Source: Ornithinimicrobium pratense (GTDB taxonomy: Bacteria; Actinomycetota; Actinomycetes; Actinomycetales; Dermatophilaceae). Taken from it: a stretch of DNA of 64,000 bases. Where the stretch lies: contig NZ_CP044427.1 in the NCBI RefSeq assembly GCF_008843165.1, positions 2,666,001 through 2,730,000 of the forward strand. Direction: 5' to 3'. A model generated the notes under the pieces. The model searched no databases. It was not told the DNA's origin and saw only the letters and a program-made list of their open reading frames with translations. Position numbers and translations under genes: made by a program. Of this stretch, positions 1 to 7,910 are shown piece after piece. Position 1 is the first letter of the stretch, and every line of letters starts with the position of its first letter.

Positions 1-1
1 G

Positions 2-190
2 CTGGCCCGCCGCACCTTGCAGCACCTGGACCTGCACCTCGCCGGCGTCGACGTGGTGATCGGGCCGGACGGGCCGGTCGTGGTGGACGTCAACGCCTTC
101 CCCGGCTACCGCGGCGTCGAGGCCGCGGCCCGTGCGGTGGCGGCGCACCTGCTGGAGCACCTGGGCCGTGCCGACGATCCGACGTCCTGA
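2..190 (+). CDS. C-terminal end of an ATP-grasp (RimK-like) protein, partial
   Basis: Only the last 62 codons are present; the gene begins before the window. The readable end contains VVVDVNAFPGYRGV, the acidic/asparagine metal-binding strand (D-x-N-x-F-P-G) that closes the ATP-grasp fold in RimK-like ligases and related carboxylate-amine ligases. It is followed by a helix rich in Ala, Leu and His, then TGA at 188-190. The substrate cannot be told from this fragment. It converges on the membrane protein gene downstream, with 12 bases between the two stop codons. Confidence 0.6.
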   Translation: MARRTLQHLDLHLAGVDVVIGPDGPVVVDVNAFPGYRGVEAAARAVAAHLLEHLGRADDPTS

Positions 191-202
191 GCAGCGCCTG
201 TG

Positions 203-1513
203 CTACGCAGCCGCGAGCCGGCGTCGGGCCGCCGCGAGGACCAGTGCGGTCGCCACCAGGAGCAGGCCTGCAGAACCCGCGCCGTGCGCGATCACCAGCC
301 CGCCCACCAGCACCGGGATCAGGGTGGCGATGAGGAGGGCATCGACCTGCCACAGGGCGACGACCAGACCCGAGGCGTCCCCCGCCGCCGTCGGCACGGG
401 CGTGTGCACGATGACCGGCATCGGCGGCTTGGCGGCGTCGTAGATGCGCACGGCGACGGCCAGCACGAGTGCCCCCAGCCCCAGGCCGGAGGACCACGCC
501 GCCCCGCCGAGCAGTGTGGACAGCAGCAGGCCGACCGCGCCGAGCACGCACGCCGCGGCCAGGGGCAGCAGCGCGTGCAGACCGACCAGCTGCAGGTCCC
601 CTACCCCGTAGAGCACCGGCGCCGCCCCGGCCTCGACTGCGTGTCGGATGCCGTCCGTGAGCACGCCCAGCCCCAGGTAGCCCAGGCCCGATCCCAGAGC
701 GATAGCGAGCCACCACAGCCCGCCGGGTAGCAGCGTCGTCGTCCCGGCGACGACCACGCCCAGGACGATCGCGACGGTGCCGGTGAGCAGCCTGCCAGGC
801 ATGCGCAGGGCGGCGATCAGGTCGCGGGTGAGGAAGAGGATCGGCATGCTGGCGGAGCGGGCGCGGAGCGCCTGTCCGGGGCGAGGCCGCGGCGGGACGG
901 GACGGTAGGTGGCTACCGCGGCAGACGCTTCCCCAGCGCCCAGCGCCATGGTGGCGGCCTGCCAGCGCCGAGCCTGCTCCAGCAGTTCGGGCCCGCTCAG
1001 CGCATCGAGCAGGCGGGGCACGGACGGGACGGTCACCCGGGCAGGCCAGCCCGACCCGGCCAAAACCTGCCCGGCGAGCCAGCACACGGCCACCAGCACG
1101 CCGGCCAGGGCACCGAGGACAGGAACGCCCAGGACCGCCCAGCCGGCCATCTCGCCCGTCCGGGCCAGGGCCGCCACAGGCAGAATGGCGAGCAGGCTGA
1201 ACGCGCCGACCGGCAAAGCGGCTGCAGCCCAGAACGTGCGCCGCAGGCTGCGTCGGCGGGGGCACGGGCCGTGTGCGACCAGGTGCGTACGGAACGGGCT
1301 GAGGACCACCGGGCCCCTGGTCCGTCCGATGAGCAGTGCGGCGAGCGCCGCCACCGGGACACTCACGAGCGCGAGCGTCCGCGCCGCGGGGGCGCCTAGC
1401 AGGGCCAGCACGCCGGGGGTGTCGAGGGCGACCAGGGCCGTCCACACGGCCGGGCCCAGGACGACCCCGGTCAGGAGCACGCCGAGGTAGATGCGGTAGG
1501 CACGGTCCCCCAT
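203..1513 (-). CDS. Multi-pass membrane protein, probable permease partner of the adjacent ABC ATPase
   Basis: A 436-residue, very hydrophobic protein with about ten predicted membrane segments. It starts MGDRAYRIYLGVLLTG; this ATG overlaps the stop of the upstream ATPase gene by one base (TGATG), so the two are translationally coupled. The open frame runs further upstream, but that part is arginine-rich shadow sequence inside the ATPase gene and was excluded. The central part carries a soluble loop with an arginine/proline-rich stretch (near residues 195-225). I recognise no permease motif, so the role as the membrane half of an ABC transporter rests on gene order and topology only. Confidence 0.7.
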   Translation of the reverse strand: MGDRAYRIYLGVLLTGVVLGPAVWTALVALDTPGVLALLGAPAARTLALVSVPVAALAALLIGRTRGPVVLSPFRTHLVAHGPCPRRRSLRRTFWAAAALPVGAFSLLAILPVAALARTGEMAGWAVLGVPVLGALAGVLVAVCWLAGQVLAGSGWPARVTVPSVPRLLDALSGPELLEQARRWQAATMALGAGEASAAVATYRPVPPRPRPGQALRARSASMPILFLTRDLIAALRMPGRLLTGTVAIVLGVVVAGTTTLLPGGLWWLAIALGSGLGYLGLGVLTDGIRHAVEAGAAPVLYGVGDLQLVGLHALLPLAAACVLGAVGLLLSTLLGGAAWSSGLGLGALVLAVAVRIYDAAKPPMPVIVHTPVPTAAGDASGLVVALWQVDALLIATLIPVLVGGLVIAHGAGSAGLLLVATALVLAAARRRLAAA

Positions 1514-2148
1514 CACGCCGCCTCCCGCAGGACCAGCTCGTCGGCGTCGAGCTCCTCCACGAGCCTGCTGCTGTGCGTGGCTAGGAGCAGGGTGGCCCCG
1601 TCGCGGCGTCGACGGTCCAGCAGCTGGCTGACGGCGGTGAGCCGGTCCTCGTCCAGCCGCTGCTCGGGCTCGTCGAGAAGCAGCACCTCTCCGGGGCGGG
1701 CCAGGGTGAGGGCGAGCGCGCACAGATGCGCCTGACCGGCCGAGAGCTGGTGCGGCAGGCGCTGTGCCAGCCGGGCGATCCCGAGCTCGCCCAGCAGCCG
1801 GTCGGCAGTCCTGCCGGCGGTCGCCGCATCACTGCCCCAGGTCCTGGCCACGAGCTCCAGGTGCTCGAGGACCGTGAGGTCCCGCGCCGTCGGGGGCGGC
1901 CCGACCAGAGCCGCGACCGCCCGGCGAAAACGGGGGTCGCGCTCGTCAATCGGACGCCCCGCGACCAGACACCGTCCGGCGCTGGCCCGTTCCAGCCCGG
2001 CCAGGACGCGCAGAAGGGTGGTCTTGCCGGATCCGTTGGCTCCGGTGACGGCGAGCACCCGTCCTCGGTCCACGCTGAAGGTCGTGGGCGCCAGCACGGG
2101 GTGGCCCGCTCGCTCCACCTGCACGTTGGTGACCTCCACCTGGACCAT
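1513..2148 (-). CDS. ABC transporter ATP-binding protein
   Basis: A 211-residue nucleotide-binding domain. Walker A is GANGSGKTT (about residues 36-44), the ABC signature is LSAGQAHLCALA, Walker B is VLLLDEPEQRLDE, and the switch histidine is in LLLATHSSRLVEEL. The signature has SAGQ instead of the usual SGGQ. Its length is that of a stand-alone ABC ATPase with no fused permease. The ATG at 2148 lies only six bases after a TAGGCT -10 element, so the mRNA is probably leaderless. It is co-transcribed with the membrane protein gene downstream. The cargo is unknown. Confidence 0.85.
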   Translation of the reverse strand: MVQVEVTNVQVERAGHPVLAPTTFSVDRGRVLAVTGANGSGKTTLLRVLAGLERASAGRCLVAGRPIDERDPRFRRAVAALVGPPPTARDLTVLEHLELVARTWGSDAATAGRTADRLLGELGIARLAQRLPHQLSAGQAHLCALALTLARPGEVLLLDEPEQRLDEDRLTAVSQLLDRRRRDGATLLLATHSSRLVEELDADELVLREAA

Positions 2149-2154
2149 CCCGCC

Positions 2155-2160
2155 AGCCTA
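2155..2160 (-). promoter_or_regulatory. -10 element of a leaderless promoter for the ABC operon
   Basis: TAGGCT on the minus strand (TANNNT consensus) ends six bases before the ATG at 2148, so transcription should begin at or next to the start codon. There is no Shine-Dalgarno sequence in that spacer. No convincing -35 element is visible. Confidence 0.4.
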
Positions 2161-2211
2161 GATGGTGCGCCCACTGCGCCTCACTCACCTCACCGATGAG
2201 ACGGTGTGGGG

Positions 2212-2532
2212 ATGCAGGACCAGGCACGCAGGCAGCTGGCCGCACGGGAGACGCAGATCAGGGCGCAGATGGAGGCGTTGCTGGCCCCGGACGCTGAGCT
2301 GACGACGGCAGCGCTGGCGCGCTGCCTGGGCGAGAGCGAAGCGATCATCGTCGAGCAGCAGACCGCCGGCACCGCGCACACCGCGCTCCAGGAGGAGCTG
2401 GAGCAGGTGCAGCGGGCTCAGCAGCGGATGGCGCAGGGCCGGTACGGGGTGTGCGAGGTGTGCGGCACGGCCATCCCGGAGGACCGGCTCGAGGTGCGAC
2501 CCTGGTCGACGCGCTGCGTGCAGCACGGCTGA
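2212..2532 (+). CDS. DksA/TraR-family zinc-finger protein, copy 1
   Basis: A 106-residue protein. An N-terminal helical region (residues 1-75, Gln/Glu/Ala-rich, likely coiled coil) is followed by a compact finger RYGVCEVCGTAIPEDRLEV ending TRCVQHG. The pattern C-x2-C-G-x2-I-P-x2-R-L is the DksA/TraR signature; these proteins bind in or near the secondary channel of RNA polymerase. The fourth ligand position is His rather than Cys (C-x2-H). The ATG at 2212 is chosen over the GTG at 2206 because it gives the same length as the neighbouring paralogue. It is divergent from the ABC operon. Confidence 0.75.
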   Translation: MQDQARRQLAARETQIRAQMEALLAPDAELTTAALARCLGESEAIIVEQQTAGTAHTALQEELEQVQRAQQRMAQGRYGVCEVCGTAIPEDRLEVRPWSTRCVQHG

Positions 2533-2583
2533 GCAGGTCTGACGGCGCGGCGGGCAACCCTGGTGGCGTGCGAGAGTGGGCCG

Positions 2584-2904
2584 ATGCACGGGGACGTCAG
2601 GGCACAGTTAGAGGCCAAGGAGCGTGAGCTCGTGGACCAGATGCAGCAGCTGACCCGCCCGCAGCAGGACCAGGGCAGCATCTCCTTCGGCAAGCGGGTC
2701 GGGGACGGGACCGCGATGGCCGTCGACCGGTTGGCGGCGGTGAGCGCCCATGACAACCTGCAGGGGCTGCTGGACGAGGTGCGGCACGCCCGTACCCGCC
2801 TGGACGAGGGCCGGTACGGCGTCTGCGAGGAGTGTGGCGAGCCGATCCCCGAGGGGCGGCTGGAGGCGCGCCCCTGGGCCACGCGGTGCGTGCGGCACAG
2901 CTGA
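2584..2904 (+). CDS. DksA/TraR-family zinc-finger protein, copy 2
   Basis: Also 106 residues, 51 bases downstream of copy 1 and clearly its paralogue: RYGVCEECGEPIPEGRLEA ending TRCVRHS aligns residue for residue with the finger of copy 1. The N-terminal helices differ much more, including an insertion-like segment DQGSISFGKRVGDGT seen in actinobacterial TraR-like proteins. As in copy 1, the last zinc ligand is His instead of Cys. ATG 2584 was preferred to the upstream GTG at 2563 (seven codons longer) because of the equal length and a weak GAGAG upstream. Confidence 0.75.
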   Translation: MHGDVRAQLEAKERELVDQMQQLTRPQQDQGSISFGKRVGDGTAMAVDRLAAVSAHDNLQGLLDEVRHARTRLDEGRYGVCEECGEPIPEGRLEARPWATRCVRHS

Positions 2905-2999
2905 GACGGGACTGCTGTCGCTTCCGCGACAACTTGTCAGCGTGCCACTGGCCGGGGGCAGTAGACCCGTCCGAAGGGGGGCCTCTGAGCACTGACCTC

Positions 3000-3026
3000 A
3001 ATTAGCACGGACGGTGTGCGGTAATT
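3000..3026. promoter_or_regulatory. Imperfect inverted repeat upstream of korA
   Basis: AATTAGCAC (3000-3008) and GTGCGGTAATT (3016-3026) form an imperfect inverted repeat in an unusually AT-rich patch of this GC-rich window. It lies about 25 bases upstream of the likely korA -10 element, a position suited to an activator or repressor site. No regulator is recognised for it. Confidence 0.3.
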
Positions 3027-3048
3027 AGGGTGAGGCCGGACGAAGGCG

Positions 3049-3054
3049 TAGGCT
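3049..3054 (+). promoter_or_regulatory. -10 element of the korAB promoter
   Basis: TAGGCT ends ten bases before the korA ATG at 3065, giving a leader of only a few nucleotides. No clear ribosome-binding site lies between. The -35 region is poor, which agrees with possible activator dependence through the inverted repeat just upstream. Confidence 0.35.
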
Positions 3055-3064
3055 CATCCGTGAC

Positions 3065-4959
3065 ATGTCTAGCACTCCCTTGCACCAGCTCGACCGCGTC
3101 GTCATCCGTTTCGCCGGGGACTCCGGCGACGGTATGCAGCTGACCGGCGACCGCTTCACCAGCGACACCGCCTCCCTCGGCAACGACCTGTCGACCCTGC
3201 CGAACTTTCCGGCCGAGATCCGTGCCCCCCAGGGCACCCTGCCCGGCGTCAGCAGTTTCCAGCTGCACTTCGCCAACCACGAGATCGCCACCCCCGGTGA
3301 CGCACCCGATGTCCTGGTCGCGATGAACCCGGCGGCGCTCAAGGCCAACCTGGGCGACCTCCCCCGCGGCGCGACGATCATCGCGGACGCCGACCAGTTC
3401 ACCAAGCGCAACCTGGCCAAGGTCGGGTATGCCGTGAACCCACTGGAGGACGACTCGCTCGTCGCCGCGGGCTACCACCTGCACGCGCTGCCGCTGACCT
3501 CGATGACGGTCGACGCACTGGCGGCCTTCGACGAGCTGACCCGCAAGGAGAAGGAGAGGGCCAAGAACATGCTGGCCCTGGGCCTGCTGTCCTGGCTCTA
3601 CTCCCGCGACACGGACTCCACCGAGGCCTTCCTGCGGGCCAAGTTCGGCGCCGCCCCGCACATCCTGCAGGCCAACCTCACCGCGCTGCGCACGGGCCAC
3701 GCCTATGGCGAGACGACCGAGGACTTCGCGGTCCGCTACCAGGTCGCGCCGGCCCCGATGCCGCCCGGCACCTACCGCACGATCACGGGCAACCAGGCGC
3801 TGGCCCTTGGCCTGGTCGCCGCGGCCGAGCGCACCGGGCTGCCGCTCGTGCTGGGCTCCTACCCGATCACCCCGGCCTCGGACATCCTGCACCAGCTGTC
3901 CACGCTCAAGCGCTACGACGTCACGACCCTGCAGGCCGAGGACGAGATCGCGGCGGTCGGGATGGCGCTGGGCGCCAGCTTCGGCGGCGCCCTGGGCGTC
4001 ACCACCACCTCGGGCCCCGGCCTGGCGCTGAAGTCCGAGACCATCGGCCTGGCGGTCTCCACCGAGCTGCCGCTGGTGGTCATCGACATCCAGCGCGGCG
4101 GTCCTTCGACCGGCCTACCGACCAAGACCGAGCAGGCCGACCTGCTGCAGGCGATGTACGGCCGCAACGGCGAGTCCCCCGTCGCCGTCGTCGCCGCCCA
4201 GTCCCCCACCGACTGCTTCGACGCGGCGCTGGAGGCGGTGCGGATCGCCACCACCTACCGCACCCCCGTCATCCTGCTCTCCGACGGCTACCTGGGCAAT
4301 GGCTCCGAGCCGTGGCGCATCCCGACGACGGCCGAGCTGCCCGACCTCACGATCGAGCACTCCACGGAGCCCAACGACCTGGACGCCGAGGGTCGGCCCG
4401 TGTTCCACCCCTACCGTCGTGACGAGGACACCCTCGCCCGGCCGTGGGCCGTCCCGGGCACCCCGGGGCTGGAGCACCGCATCGGCGGCATCGAGAAGGC
4501 CGACATCACCGGCAACATCTCCTACGACCCGGCCAACCACGACAAGATGGTCCGGTTGCGTCAGGCCAAGATCGACCGGATCGCCGACTCCATCCCCCGA
4601 TGGAGGTGGACGACCCCACCGGCGACGCACGGGTGCTCGTGCTCGGCTGGGGCTCGACCTACGGCCCGATCGCGTCCGCCACCCGGCTGGTGCGCGCGAC
4701 CGGGGCCAGGGTCGCCCGCGCCCACCTGCGCCACCTCAACCCCTTCCCGGCCGACCTGGGTGAGGTGCTGCGCCGCTACGACCGCGTGGTGCTGCCGGAG
4801 ATGAACCTTGGCCAGCTCGCTCTGCTGCTGCGCGGCCGCTACCTGGTCGACGTGCGCAGCCACACGGCCGTGCGCGGCCTGCCGTTCACCGCCGGCGAGC
4901 TGGCCCAGGTGATCCATGAGCACCTGCTGGCCACCGACCGCGAGGAGGTTCTGGTATGA
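3065..4959 (+). CDS. korA: 2-oxoacid (2-oxoglutarate):ferredoxin oxidoreductase alpha subunit, with an apparent one-base frameshift
   Basis: KorA oxidatively decarboxylates 2-oxoglutarate to succinyl-CoA with KorB, reducing ferredoxin. The N-terminal part is the fused gamma domain (VIRFAGDSGDGMQLTGDRF, residues 12-30), followed by the pyruvate-ferredoxin oxidoreductase domain I with GSYPITPASDILHQLS and RGGPSTGLPTKTEQADL. In the starting frame, sense ends after IADSIPR at about 4598 and becomes nonsense until 4804. From 4601 the +2 frame continues as MEVDDPTGDARVLVLGWGSTYGP to a TGA at 4957-4959, the expected KorA C-terminus. Restoring one C in the C5 run at 4594-4598 gives a continuous 631-residue protein. 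The last four bases overlap korB (ATGA). Sequencing error is likelier than a true pseudogene. Confidence 0.85.
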
Positions 4960-6197
4960 CGACCGAGACGACGAACGGGCCGCGCGCCGGTATGTCGCCG
5001 CGCTCCGGACTGGCCGGGGTGCCCACGCTGCCCCTGGAGGTCAGGCAGACCAAGAAGGACTTCACCTCCGACCAGGAGGTGCGCTGGTGTCCCGGGTGCG
5101 GTGACTACGCCGTGCTCGCCGCCGTCCAGGGCTTCCTGCCCGACCTGGGGCTGCGGCGGGAGAACATCGTCTTCGTCTCCGGCATCGGCTGCTCCAGCCG
5201 GTTCCCGTACTACCTGGACACCTACGGGATGCACTCCATCCACGGCCGTGCCCCGGCGATCGCCACCGGGCTGGCGACGGCCCGGGAGGACCTGTCGGTG
5301 TGGGTGGTCACCGGTGACGGTGACGCGCTGTCGATCGGCGGCAACCACCTCATCCACGCTCTGCGGCGCAACGTCAACCTGACGATCCTGCTGTTCAACA
5401 ACAAGATCTACGGCCTGACCAAAGGTCAGTACTCGCCCACCTCCGACATCGGCTCGGTGACCAAGTCCACCCCGGCTGGCTCCGTGGACCACCCGTTCAA
5501 CCCGGTGTCGCTGGCGCTGGGCGCCGAGGCCACCTTCGTGGCCCGGACCATGGACTCTGACCGGGCGCACCTGACCGAGGTGATCCGGGCCGCCGCCGAG
5601 CACCGCGGCACCTCCCTGGTGGAGATCTACCAGAACTGCCCGATCTTCAACGACGGCGCCTTCCAGCTGCTCAAGGACCGCGACGAGAAGACGGCCCGCA
5701 TCGCCCACCTGCGCGCCGGTCAGCCGGTCCGGATCGGCACCGAGGGCGCCGAGGGCGCCCGGGTCGTCGTGCGCCGCCCCGACGGTGAGCTGCAGGTCGT
5801 GGACGAGGCGGGCGCCGGACAGACCGGGACGGTCCTGGTGCACGACCCCGCTGACCCCAACCCTGCCACGGCGTTCGCGCTGTCCCGACTGGATGACCCG
5901 AGCATGCAGCAGGTGCCGATGGGCATCTTCCGCCAGGTCTCCCGGCCGACCTACGACGACGGGGTGCGCGAGCAGGTCCGCGACGCCGTCGTGCGGGCCG
6001 CCCCCGGCCAGCCGGGACCGAGCGCGGGTGGGGGTCCCACCCTGGATGAGCTGCTACGTGGGAAGGACACCTGGACCGTGGATGGCACCATCCCCGGCGA
6101 GGTCGAGCAGACCCTGAACGGGGAGACCACCGACGGCCCGCACGCCGCCGCCGGTGACGCCCTGGTCGACGAGGCCGAAGGCTCCACCCGGGAGTGA
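4956..6197 (+). CDS. korB: 2-oxoacid (2-oxoglutarate):ferredoxin oxidoreductase beta subunit
   Basis: A 413-residue thiamine-diphosphate-binding subunit. Residues 35-50 hold the WCPGCGDYAVL cysteine motif. The ThDP motif runs from GDGDALSIGGNH to ILLFNNKIYGLTKGQYSPTS. The first 290 residues match the normal length of the family. A further 120-residue acidic tail with a Pro/Gly-rich linker is a common actinobacterial extension. The start overlaps the korA stop (ATGA) and the stop overlaps the rarD GTG start, so the three genes are a tight operon. KorAB gives an NAD-independent route from 2-oxoglutarate to succinyl-CoA in the TCA cycle. Confidence 0.95.
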   Translation: MTTETTNGPRAGMSPRSGLAGVPTLPLEVRQTKKDFTSDQEVRWCPGCGDYAVLAAVQGFLPDLGLRRENIVFVSGIGCSSRFPYYLDTYGMHSIHGRAPAIATGLATAREDLSVWVVTGDGDALSIGGNHLIHALRRNVNLTILLFNNKIYGLTKGQYSPTSDIGSVTKSTPAGSVDHPFNPVSLALGAEATFVARTMDSDRAHLTEVIRAAAEHRGTSLVEIYQNCPIFNDGAFQLLKDRDEKTARIAHLRAGQPVRIGTEGAEGARVVVRRPDGELQVVDEAGAGQTGTVLVHDPADPNPATAFALSRLDDPSMQQVPMGIFRQVSRPTYDDGVREQVRDAVVRAAPGQPGPSAGGGPTLDELLRGKDTWTVDGTIPGEVEQTLNGETTDGPHAAAGDALVDEAEGSTRE

Positions 6198-7147
6198 GCG
6201 AGGACGCGAGGCGTCGTCGGGAGGGCACGGCGTACGGCTTCCTCGCCTATCTGATCTGGGGCGCTTTCCCCTTCTACTTCGCCACCCTGCGACCGGCTGG
6301 ACCGTGGGAGATCCTCGCGCACCGGATCCTGTGGACGCTGGCCGTGTGCGGGCTGGTCCTGCTGGTCACCCGCGACCTGCGTTGGCTGTTCGCCCTGGCG
6401 CGCACGCCGCGTCGGCTCGGGGGCCTCATGCTCGCCGGACTGCTCATCGCGGCGAACTGGGGCATCTACACCTATGCGGTGCTCTCGGGGCACATCACCG
6501 AGGCCGCACTCGGCTACTTCCTCAACCCGCTGGTCACCGTCGCCCTGGGGGTCATCATCCTGCGCGAGCGGCTGCGCGGCCTTCAGTGGGTCGCGGTGGG
6601 CGTGGGCGTGGTCGCCGCAATCTACCTCACGGTCGACTACGGCGACCCGCCGTGGATCTCCTTCGCGCTGGCCGCCAGCTTCGCCTCCTACTCGCTGCTG
6701 AAGAACCGGCTGGGCGTCTCGCTGTCCCCCTTCCGCTCGCTGTTTGCCGAGAGCCTGACCGTAGCCCCGTTGGCGGTCGGGATCCTGGTCTGGCTGTCCC
6801 TGTCCGGGGCCACCACCTGGGGCGGGCACGGCACCGGGCACACCCTCCTGCTGATGTCGACCGGGGTCGCCACCGCGATCCCGCTGCTGCTCTTCGCCGC
6901 CGCCGCCAGCCGGGTCCCGTTGTCCACGATCGGCCTGCTGCAGTTCCTCACCCCCGTGCTCCAGCTGCTCTCCGGAATGGCGATGGGCGAGACCATGCCG
7001 GCGTCGCGCTGGGTCGGCTTCGCCATGGTCTGGGTGGCGCTGGTCCTGCTCAGCATTGACATGGTGCGCCAGGTGCGGCGGTCGTGGCAGGCACGGGCCG
7101 GCCAGGCGGTCACCTGTGCCCCCGGCGAGCAGCCGCCGCACCCCTGA
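6194..7147 (+). CDS. rarD: RarD family transporter (EamA/DMT superfamily)
   Basis: A 317-residue inner-membrane protein with ten hydrophobic segments, beginning GTAYGFLAYLIWGAFPFYF, the typical RarD N-terminus, followed by EILAHRILWTL. Two EamA repeats are visible, about residues 15-150 and 160-300. The GTG start overlaps the korB stop (GTGA), so it is expressed with korAB. The link to that enzyme is not explained by known RarD biology; the substrate is unknown (RarD is annotated for chloramphenicol sensitivity in other bacteria, without a proven ligand). The C-terminus ends in an arginine/proline-rich cytoplasmic tail. Confidence 0.85.
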   Translation: MSEDARRRREGTAYGFLAYLIWGAFPFYFATLRPAGPWEILAHRILWTLAVCGLVLLVTRDLRWLFALARTPRRLGGLMLAGLLIAANWGIYTYAVLSGHITEAALGYFLNPLVTVALGVIILRERLRGLQWVAVGVGVVAAIYLTVDYGDPPWISFALAASFASYSLLKNRLGVSLSPFRSLFAESLTVAPLAVGILVWLSLSGATTWGGHGTGHTLLLMSTGVATAIPLLLFAAAASRVPLSTIGLLQFLTPVLQLLSGMAMGETMPASRWVGFAMVWVALVLLSIDMVRQVRRSWQARAGQAVTCAPGEQPPHP

Positions 7148-7160
7148 GGGTGCCTTTACC

Positions 7161-7190
7161 TGCACGAGGTGCAGATTTGCACTCCGTGCA
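7161..7190. promoter_or_regulatory. Two tandem TetR-type operator palindromes
   Basis: TGCACGAGGTGCA (7161-7173) and TGCACTCCGTGCA (7178-7190) are two copies of the palindrome TGCAC-N3-GTGCA, with centres 17 bases apart. The second copy overlaps the likely -35 element of the tetR gene that starts at 7212. Paired palindromes of this size next to a TetR gene are the usual autoregulatory operator arrangement. That this repressor binds them is inference. Confidence 0.65.
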
Positions 7191-7205
7191 TCCTTTTCCT
7201 AGGCT
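7177..7205 (+). promoter_or_regulatory. Leaderless promoter of the tetR-MMPL operon
   Basis: TTGCAC (7177-7182) as -35 and TAGGCT (7200-7205) as -10 are separated by 17 bases. The GTG start at 7212 follows six bases after the -10, so the transcript is probably leaderless. The -35 lies inside the second operator palindrome, so repressor binding would block polymerase. Confidence 0.5.
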
Positions 7206-7211
7206 GACCCG

Positions 7212-7841
7212 GTGTCCGAGATCCTCACCCGCCGCGAGGCCAACAAGGCCCGCACCCGGGAGGCCGTCGCAGGAGCCCTGCGCACGCTGCTGGAGCAGCG
7301 TCCGGTGCACGAGATCACGGTGGACCAACTGTCCGAGGCCGCGGGGATCTCCCGACGGACCTTCTTCAACTACTACGCCGGCATCCCCGCCGTCCTCAGT
7401 GAGGTGTTCGCGGAGTATGCCGCCGACCTGCTGACCCACATCGACCGGGACCAGCTCGCGCACGGGCCGGTGCAGGCGATGCGGGGGATCGTGCGGCCCG
7501 CGGTCCTGCCCCGGGAGTTCCTGGGGTGGCTGGCGGTGCTGAACTGCCACGACAACCAGGACGAAGAAGCCTTCGAGCTGGTGGAACGGGCGGTGTGGGC
7601 CGACATGGGCCGCTGGCTGCAGGACGTCCTGCGGGACCTGATGCCCCCGGACACCGACCCCCTCTACATCGCCACTCTGGCCCCCAGCGTGATGCACTCC
7701 TTCGCCGCGGCGGAGGCCGAGTGGGTCCAGGGCCTGGCACGGCTGGGCAACGTCACCGACACCGACATCCTCACCTTCTGCGAGCACCTGGACCGGGCCC
7801 TGGCCTACCTGCAGGCCGGCTGGCAGCACACCACCTCCTGA
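7212..7841 (+). CDS. TetR/AcrR family transcriptional regulator, likely repressor of the MMPL exporter
   Basis: A 209-residue protein with an N-terminal TetR helix-turn-helix (about residues 15-62), including EITVDQLSEAAGISRRTFFNYYAG, whose recognition helix is well conserved. The C-terminal ligand-binding region is helical with no family-specific signature. The GTG start is set by the -10 element six bases upstream and by the N-terminus just ahead of the DNA-binding domain. The exporter gene follows 69 bases later in the same direction. Regulator, operators and exporter therefore form a self-contained efflux cassette; the inducing ligand is unknown. Confidence 0.88.
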   Translation: MSEILTRREANKARTREAVAGALRTLLEQRPVHEITVDQLSEAAGISRRTFFNYYAGIPAVLSEVFAEYAADLLTHIDRDQLAHGPVQAMRGIVRPAVLPREFLGWLAVLNCHDNQDEEAFELVERAVWADMGRWLQDVLRDLMPPDTDPLYIATLAPSVMHSFAAAEAEWVQGLARLGNVTDTDILTFCEHLDRALAYLQAGWQHTTS

Positions 7842-7910
7842 ATTTCTCCCCTCTGCATTCCTCCCCCCTGAACCTCCTCCCCCTGACCTTCCTTGGAAAG
7901 GACCACCCCC

